DNA from: Ignavibacteriales bacterium
GTDB taxonomy: Bacteria > Bacteroidota > Ignavibacteria > Ignavibacteriales > Melioribacteraceae
NCBI GenBank assembly: GCA_016929735.1
Contig: JAFGID010000105.1
Span: forward strand, 1-19,679
DNA length: 19,679 bases
Direction: 5' to 3'
The stretch's first letter is position 1, and each line of letters begins with the position of its first letter. Of the stretch, positions 16,144-19,679 are shown piece after piece. Position numbers and translations under genes: made by a program. The notes below the pieces were generated by a model that was not told the origin of the DNA, did not search any database, and saw only the letters and a list, made by a program, of their open reading frames with translations.

Positions 16144-17310
16144 ATGAACAAAATTATTAAATATTCAGCCGTATTTATTTGTGTTTATTCGGTCATGACA
16201 TTTGCTCAGACTGGGACTCTAACAGGATTAGTTTTCGATGCTGAAAGTGAAAAACCGATTTCATCAGCTACAATAACCATTAAAGAAATAAACTTATTTA
16301 GTACTTCTGATAGCAATGGTTTTTACTCGATTTTTGAAATACCTGTTGGTAAATATACTGTTGACTTTGTAAAAAATGATTATTTACCTTTTAGTGTGAA
16401 TGGATTAAGAATTGACACCGCAAAACCTCGCGAATTGGAAATTGGATTATTGCACGAATACTATTTAGATTACTATGATTCTGCATTTATTAAAAGCAAC
16501 CTTTTTCCTACTGAAAATTTAGCTCAACCATTTATTCTAGACAATAATTATTTCACTTTAGGTGATAAGCATAATAATCATAAAACATATTTTAATAAGT
16601 ACATTAAGGGTTACAATGCTCTTATATTGCAGGCAATTGACAAAGTTCAAACTACTGCTTTAGATGGAGGCGGTTACTTTATAGGAATAAAAGCTGAACC
16701 ACCTGAATCACCAATAGGTTATAAGTTAAAATTATTTGGAAACGAATTGATTGAACCACCGAGAAAAACGAGTTACTGCAGCGGTTCAACATATACTGCT
16801 TTTATCGAGGCATTAAATTTAATTTTTGAATATCAAGAAAAACCATTGACTTATGAAGTATATGAGGCGATGCGAATGCAGGAATTAGATAACGGTCGTC
16901 GGGAAGATGATATTAAATTTTGGGGAAAATGGAATGCTGATGGTTTTGGAAATCATTTTGCATTAGTTCAATATTCCGATATGGGAAAAATTATAGAACC
17001 GAACAATGCACTTCCTGGCGATTTTATGAATATATCTTGGACAAACGGTGGAGGACATTCAGTAATATTTTTAGGATGGCACTTAGATGATACCGGGGAA
17101 TTAAATGTAGTATATTGGTCCAGCCAAAAATCAACAAATGGAATAAGCGATCAGGTTGTTCCAATAAGCAGGATAAATGAAGTGATGGTTGTTAGATTGA
17201 CAAAACCTGAGAAACTTTTCTATCTTGATGTAAACAAATCAACCTCTTACGATGTAAAAGGTTGTAAAATAAGCTCTGAAAGAATTAAAGAGGCAAACGA
17301 TGGAATGTAA
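16144..17310 (+). CDS. Secreted protein: carboxypeptidase-regulatory-like domain plus NlpC/CHAP-like Cys-His hydrolase domain
   Basis: A 388-residue exported protein. Signal peptide 1-21 ends MTFA. Residues 24-100 form a carboxypeptidase-D regulatory-like beta-sandwich (GTLTGLVFDAESEKPIS ... GFYSIFEIPVGKYTV). Residues about 135-345 look like a papain-fold amidase: TSYCSG places a candidate nucleophile at C212 at the start of a helix, PGDFMNISW at 291-299, and GGGHSVIFLGW places a candidate base at H305, followed by WSSQ as a possible third polar position (325-328). Cys-before-His order differs from the YiiX-like gene on the opposite strand. The activity is inferred from residue pattern only. 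The gene is the head of a tight operon: its last 11 bases overlap the next start codon. Confidence 0.65.
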   Translation: MNKIIKYSAVFICVYSVMTFAQTGTLTGLVFDAESEKPISSATITIKEINLFSTSDSNGFYSIFEIPVGKYTVDFVKNDYLPFSVNGLRIDTAKPRELEIGLLHEYYLDYYDSAFIKSNLFPTENLAQPFILDNNYFTLGDKHNNHKTYFNKYIKGYNALILQAIDKVQTTALDGGGYFIGIKAEPPESPIGYKLKLFGNELIEPPRKTSYCSGSTYTAFIEALNLIFEYQEKPLTYEVYEAMRMQELDNGRREDDIKFWGKWNADGFGNHFALVQYSDMGKIIEPNNALPGDFMNISWTNGGGHSVIFLGWHLDDTGELNVVYWSSQKSTNGISDQVVPISRINEVMVVRLTKPEKLFYLDVNKSTSYDVKGCKISSERIKEANDGM

Positions 17311-17497
17311 AAACTATAAAATTAATTTAGCAAAATGTAATTGTACCTACGAACCATGCAGTAGAAAAGGTTTCTGTTGCGAGTGCATTGAATATCACCG
17401 TAGAAATAATGAACTTCCTGCGTGTTATTTTTCTAAAGAAGCAGAAAAAACTTACGATAGAACAATTAAATATTTTGTTAAACTAAATTCAAAATAA
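17300..17497 (+). CDS. Cys-rich DUF6485-like small protein
   Basis: A 65-residue protein that begins inside the last codons of the preceding gene (11-base overlap, different frame). It carries eight cysteines: C3, C13, C15, C20, C26, C27, C29 and C42, with the patterns CNCTYEPC and GFCCECIEYHR, followed by ELPACYF and a C-terminal helix with TYDRTI. I recognise it as DUF6485-like by the MECKNY start and CNCTY..C..KG.CCEC pattern; no function is established for that family. The cysteine spacing fits a zinc or iron-sulfur site, which is an inference. No signal peptide, so cytoplasmic. The next gene starts 16 bases later. Confidence 0.75.
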   Translation: MECKNYKINLAKCNCTYEPCSRKGFCCECIEYHRRNNELPACYFSKEAEKTYDRTIKYFVKLNSK

Positions 17498-17513
17498 TTT
17501 TTTAGTTTTACCA

Positions 17514-18266
17514 ATGAATAAAATTCTAATCATACCATCAATTGATATACAAAACCGTAAAACAGTTAGGGTAATTCAAGGAATACCGGAATTGAATTGC
17601 ATGGATTATGGAGATGACCCGGTTGAGATGGCAATGTTATTTCGAGCAGAAAATGCAAAATGTTTACATATTGTGGATTTTAATTCTGCGGCTGAACATT
17701 CGAATAAAAATTTTGACATAATAAAAAATATTTGCAAAAGTGTAATTATTCCTGTCCAATTAGGTGGAGGGATCAGAACTCTTGATGATGCGAAGGAAGT
17801 TTTCGAACTTGGTATTTACCGCTTGGTTATTGGTTCGTTAGCATTGACAAATTTTTTAGAATTTGAAAATATATTAAATTATTTCGGGCCACTTAAAATA
17901 ATTGCTGCACTAGATGTGATGGGTGATGAAATGTACATAAGAAGTGAGCAAAAAAAAACGGGTATATCACCATTTGAATTTGCTAAAAGACTGGCACGAA
18001 TTGGAATAAATAGATTTGTTGTTTCGGACATTAAAACAACTGGAATGATGTCAGGTCCCAACATCAAATTATCGAAAACTATTGGCGAAATAACTAAATT
18101 AAAAATTACATTGGCAAACGGAATCGGGGGTTATCAGGATTTAATTGATGTTCAAAATGCCACAGACTATGGAATTGATTCGGTTATTATCGGCCGTGCA
18201 TTGTACGAAAATAAATTGTCTTGCCAAAAGATATGGCGAATTGCAGAATCAGGAATTTTCAATTAG
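17514..18266 (+). CDS. Divergent orphan HisA-like TIM-barrel protein
   Basis: A 250-residue (beta-alpha)8 barrel of the HisA/HisF family, colinear with HisA throughout: IPSIDI with D11, VRVIQG with R19, the phosphate site LGGGIRT (84-90), LVIGS, a second aspartate D134 in AALDV, and GRALYE (227-232). HisA isomerises ProFAR to PRFAR in histidine biosynthesis. Several signature positions differ: the usual TDI.(K/R)DG loop reads SDIKTTG (171-177), and the second phosphate-binding segment (usually A-(S/A)-G-G) reads ANGIGG (201-206). No other his gene is nearby; neighbours are a DUF6485-like gene 16 bases upstream and a cyclic-nucleotide-binding gene 9 bases downstream. It may be the genuine HisA or a paralogue with another substrate. 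Confidence 0.8.
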   Translation: MNKILIIPSIDIQNRKTVRVIQGIPELNCMDYGDDPVEMAMLFRAENAKCLHIVDFNSAAEHSNKNFDIIKNICKSVIIPVQLGGGIRTLDDAKEVFELGIYRLVIGSLALTNFLEFENILNYFGPLKIIAALDVMGDEMYIRSEQKKTGISPFEFAKRLARIGINRFVVSDIKTTGMMSGPNIKLSKTIGEITKLKITLANGIGGYQDLIDVQNATDYGIDSVIIGRALYENKLSCQKIWRIAESGIFN

Positions 18267-18275
18267 AGTAAATAT

Positions 18276-18821
18276 ATGAGACAAAAAAAAATAATCAACC
18301 AGCGTAGCAGTTTTTGGGCTAATTTATTTAAACGCCCAACTGAAATGAGTGAATTAAAAAATTTACTCAGATCAATTCCCCCATTCGAAAAACTGAGTTC
18401 CAAATATCTTAATCAAATCATCAAATTAACTCATAATAGAAATTATGAAGAGAATGAATTCATTTTCTATCAGGGTGATCCGGGAATGAGTTTATACATT
18501 GTCCGAAGCGGTGGAGTTGTCGTTTCTTATTTGAGAGAAGACAATACTGAGATTAACCTTGCCGAATACAGTACAGGTGATTTTTTCGGAGAACTTGCAT
18601 TAATTGATGGTGATACAAGAGCAGCTTCTGCCTATGCAACAGAAAAAACTAATTTAACAATATTATTCAAGCCCGACCTTGATGACTTTATTAAAAAATA
18701 TCCAAACAAAGGTATTGAAATTCAAGAAGGAATAATGAAAATAATTACAACAAGATTAAGAAATATATATAATGAATATTTTGAATTATCAAAAAAAATA
18801 TACAGTGAGGATAAAAAATGA
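18276..18821 (+). CDS. Cyclic-nucleotide-binding domain protein without DNA-binding domain
   Basis: A 181-residue cytoplasmic protein with one cNMP-binding domain (about 30-150). The beta-barrel start QGDPGMSLYIVRSGGV (66-81) is followed by the phosphate-binding cassette FGELALIDGDTRAASA (104-119), in which E106 (ribose contact) and R115 (phosphate contact) are retained, so ligand binding is plausible. After the domain there is only a helix of about 30 residues; the winged helix of CRP/FNR regulators is missing, so it cannot act as a classical transcription factor. Its stop codon overlaps the ATG of the universal stress gene as ATGA, implying equal production and perhaps partnership with that nucleotide-binding protein. 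The ligand (cAMP, c-di-AMP or other) is unknown. Confidence 0.88.
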   Translation: MRQKKIINQRSSFWANLFKRPTEMSELKNLLRSIPPFEKLSSKYLNQIIKLTHNRNYEENEFIFYQGDPGMSLYIVRSGGVVVSYLREDNTEINLAEYSTGDFFGELALIDGDTRAASAYATEKTNLTILFKPDLDDFIKKYPNKGIEIQEGIMKIITTRLRNIYNEYFELSKKIYSEDKK

Positions 18822-19291
18822 ACGGGATAAAAAAGATATTGGTACCAGTTGATTTCTCAAAAAATTCACTCAATGCATTAACTTATGCTAACAATTTTGC
18901 AAAGTGTTTCCAATCAAAATTATTCTTAATTTATGTTGTTGAACCTATAATTTATCCATCCGATTTTGGTTTAGGGCAAGTATCCCTGGTGGCAAACACT
19001 CAAGAAATTATTGACCATTCTAAAGAAGAATTAGAAAAATTAGCAAATAAAGAAGTTAGCAAACCAACTGAATTCGAAATTATTATTAAACGTGGCAGAC
19101 CATTTATGGAAATTATTGATACTGCAACTGAAATTGATGCTGACATTATAATTATTGCAACACATGGGCACACTGGAGTTGACCATTTACTCTTTGGCAG
19201 CACAGCAGAAAAAGTTGTCAGAAAAGCCCCCTGCCCTGTTCTTACGGTAAGAAATCCTGTGAAGGGTTTTAATTATAAAAACAGTAAATAA
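18818..19291 (+). CDS. Universal stress protein UspA-family, ATP-binding type
   Basis: A 157-residue single UspA domain. The first strand ILVPVDFSKNS (7-17) is the family start, and the nucleotide motif ATHG (114-117)-X9-G127-S128-T129 followed by VVRKAPCPVLTVR is the ATP-binding C-terminal signature; the first glycine of the motif is alanine, a common variant. USPs are cytoplasmic dimers linked to stress, starvation and redox survival. It is translationally coupled to the cyclic-nucleotide-binding protein by a 4-base ATGA overlap and ends the five-gene (+) unit beginning at 16144. A long imperfect hairpin begins at its stop codon. Confidence 0.93.
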   Translation: MNGIKKILVPVDFSKNSLNALTYANNFAKCFQSKLFLIYVVEPIIYPSDFGLGQVSLVANTQEIIDHSKEELEKLANKEVSKPTEFEIIIKRGRPFMEIIDTATEIDADIIIIATHGHTGVDHLLFGSTAEKVVRKAPCPVLTVRNPVKGFNYKNSK

Positions 19292-19412
19292 AAGGTGTTG
19301 TCTCATAAGTGTCATTTTGAGGAGCGAAGCAACGAAAAATCTCATTTTTTATTTTAAAATGTAATTTTTGAACATTTTTTCGTTCATTTTTTACTTTTGA
19401 GATAGCATCTTT
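19291..19412. repeat. Long imperfect inverted-repeat element after the universal stress gene
   Basis: The 20-base arm 19291-19310 and the arm 19393-19412 pair along their full length in RNA with one U-U mismatch and three G-U wobbles. The 82-base interior holds GTCATTTTGAGGAGCGAAGC followed by AACGAAAAATCTC (19311-19343), related in reverse orientation to the sequence at 927-953. The structure resembles a miniature inverted-repeat or REP-like intergenic element and may also end or protect the upstream mRNA. The pairing is read directly; the mobile or repeat status is inferred from only two related cores in the window. Confidence 0.6.
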
Positions 19413-19583
19413 AAATAACTCTTGAATTTATACCCTTAATTTTCACTTATGAGTTTTGGAAAGAATTTTAGTATTTTTGCAATATAAAAAATTGTTATAC
19501 TGAAACTGCACGGAGTATAACATTCTTTAAGATAAATGTTCGTGATGGATAATTAATAGTTAGCCGTAAATAAAGGGCAAAAG
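19413..19583 (+). promoter_or_regulatory. Leader region of the right-edge gene: -7 match and 9-bp inverted repeat
   Basis: No gene is seen here. TATTTTTG at 19472-19479 matches the TAnnTTTG -7 consensus; the nearest TTTG (19455-19458) is only 13 bases upstream rather than about 19, so the promoter is tentative. If used, transcription would start near 19486, and the perfect 9-bp inverted repeat TGTTATACT (19493-19501) / AGTATAACA (19514-19522) with a 12-base centre would lie at the 5' end of a leader of about 98 bases, as an operator or an RNA hairpin. Confidence 0.4.
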
Positions 19584-19679
19584 ATGCTTATTCCTGTCAA
19601 TTATCACAAAAGAATTTACCCAAGACATATTCATCCTGAAGTATTTGAAGTGGCAGGACATTTTGATGTTGAAAGAATA
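19584..19679 (+). CDS. Unrecognised ORF truncated by the window edge
   Basis: An open frame of 32 codons from ATG at 19584 to the last base of the window, with AAAGGG (19572-19577) 6 bases before the start. The peptide begins MLIPVNYHKRIYPRHIHPEV and continues FEVAGHFDVERI. It has no signal peptide and no motif that I recognise in this short stretch. The good ribosome site and the structured leader make a real gene likely; the product is unknown. Confidence 0.6.
   Translation, partial: MLIPVNYHKRIYPRHIHPEVFEVAGHFDVERI

Noticed and set aside
19541..19555. Tiny ORF ATG-GAT-AAT-TAA in the leader of the right-edge gene
   Set aside because: Three codons without a ribosome site; no leader-peptide character such as repeated regulatory codons.
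1..19679. CRISPR arrays, integrases, transposases, toxin-antitoxin or phage genes
   Set aside because: No regularly spaced repeats and no open frame with such motifs were seen; all substantial frames are accounted for by housekeeping or envelope genes.

Overview
This is a low-GC (AT-rich) bacterial chromosome segment, most consistent with the Bacteroidota/Chlorobiota/Ignavibacteriota group. The main reasons are a near-perfect TTTG-N19-TAnnTTTG promoter in front of tRNA-Asp (the Bacteroidota-type housekeeping promoter), a TonB-free porin-like outer-membrane barrel, a DPP-IV type S9 peptidase, a DUF4878-type lipoprotein and short unifunctional QueF. Many genes have purine-rich AAAGGA-type ribosome sites, which argues for a lineage outside the SD-poor core Bacteroidetes (for example Ignavibacteria); this placement is inference. 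No phage, integrase, transposase, toxin-antitoxin or CRISPR locus is visible; nearly everything is chromosomal housekeeping or envelope biology.

Layout. 1-790: the 3' end of phosphofructokinase, tRNA-Asp(GTC) with promoter and terminator, and a small stand-alone CBM48/AMPK-type glycogen-binding protein with its own terminator. 790-1073: gene-free, with a degenerate intergenic repeat. 1074-4303 (+): a secreted GH20 hexosaminidase and a short-chain dehydrogenase, whose stop codon overlaps the stop codon of a convergent outer-membrane barrel gene. 4300-6065 (-): barrel protein and a YciO/Sua5-YrdC family protein. 6207-12077 (+): queC-queF (queuosine precursor preQ1), a PLP beta-eliminating lyase whose active-site residues match tyrosine phenol-lyase, then after a hairpin terminator glnD (PII uridylylation) abutting murI (glutamate racemase). 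12122-16003 (-): reading in transcription order, a YiiX-type papain-fold hydrolase, a DUF4878-type lipoprotein, a terminator, a DPP-IV family peptidase and a NUDIX ADP-ribose pyrophosphatase. 16144-19291 (+): a very compact five-gene run: secreted Cys-hydrolase-like protein with a carboxypeptidase-regulatory-like domain, Cys-rich DUF6485-like protein, a divergent orphan HisA-like barrel, a cyclic-nucleotide-binding protein without a DNA-binding domain, and a universal stress protein. 19291-19583: a long imperfect hairpin element, a -7 promoter match and an inverted repeat leading to a truncated ORF at the right edge.

Functional themes. tRNA modification (queC, queF, a YrdC-domain protein) sits close to a Q-target tRNA; nitrogen and amino-acid handling (tyrosine phenol-lyase, GlnD, glutamate racemase) is contiguous; envelope/periplasmic hydrolysis (GH20, DPP-IV, YiiX, NlpC-like protein) recurs. 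The least explained unit is the 16144-19291 operon, where an isolated HisA-like enzyme with altered catalytic loops is packed with a small Cys-rich protein and nucleotide-sensing proteins.
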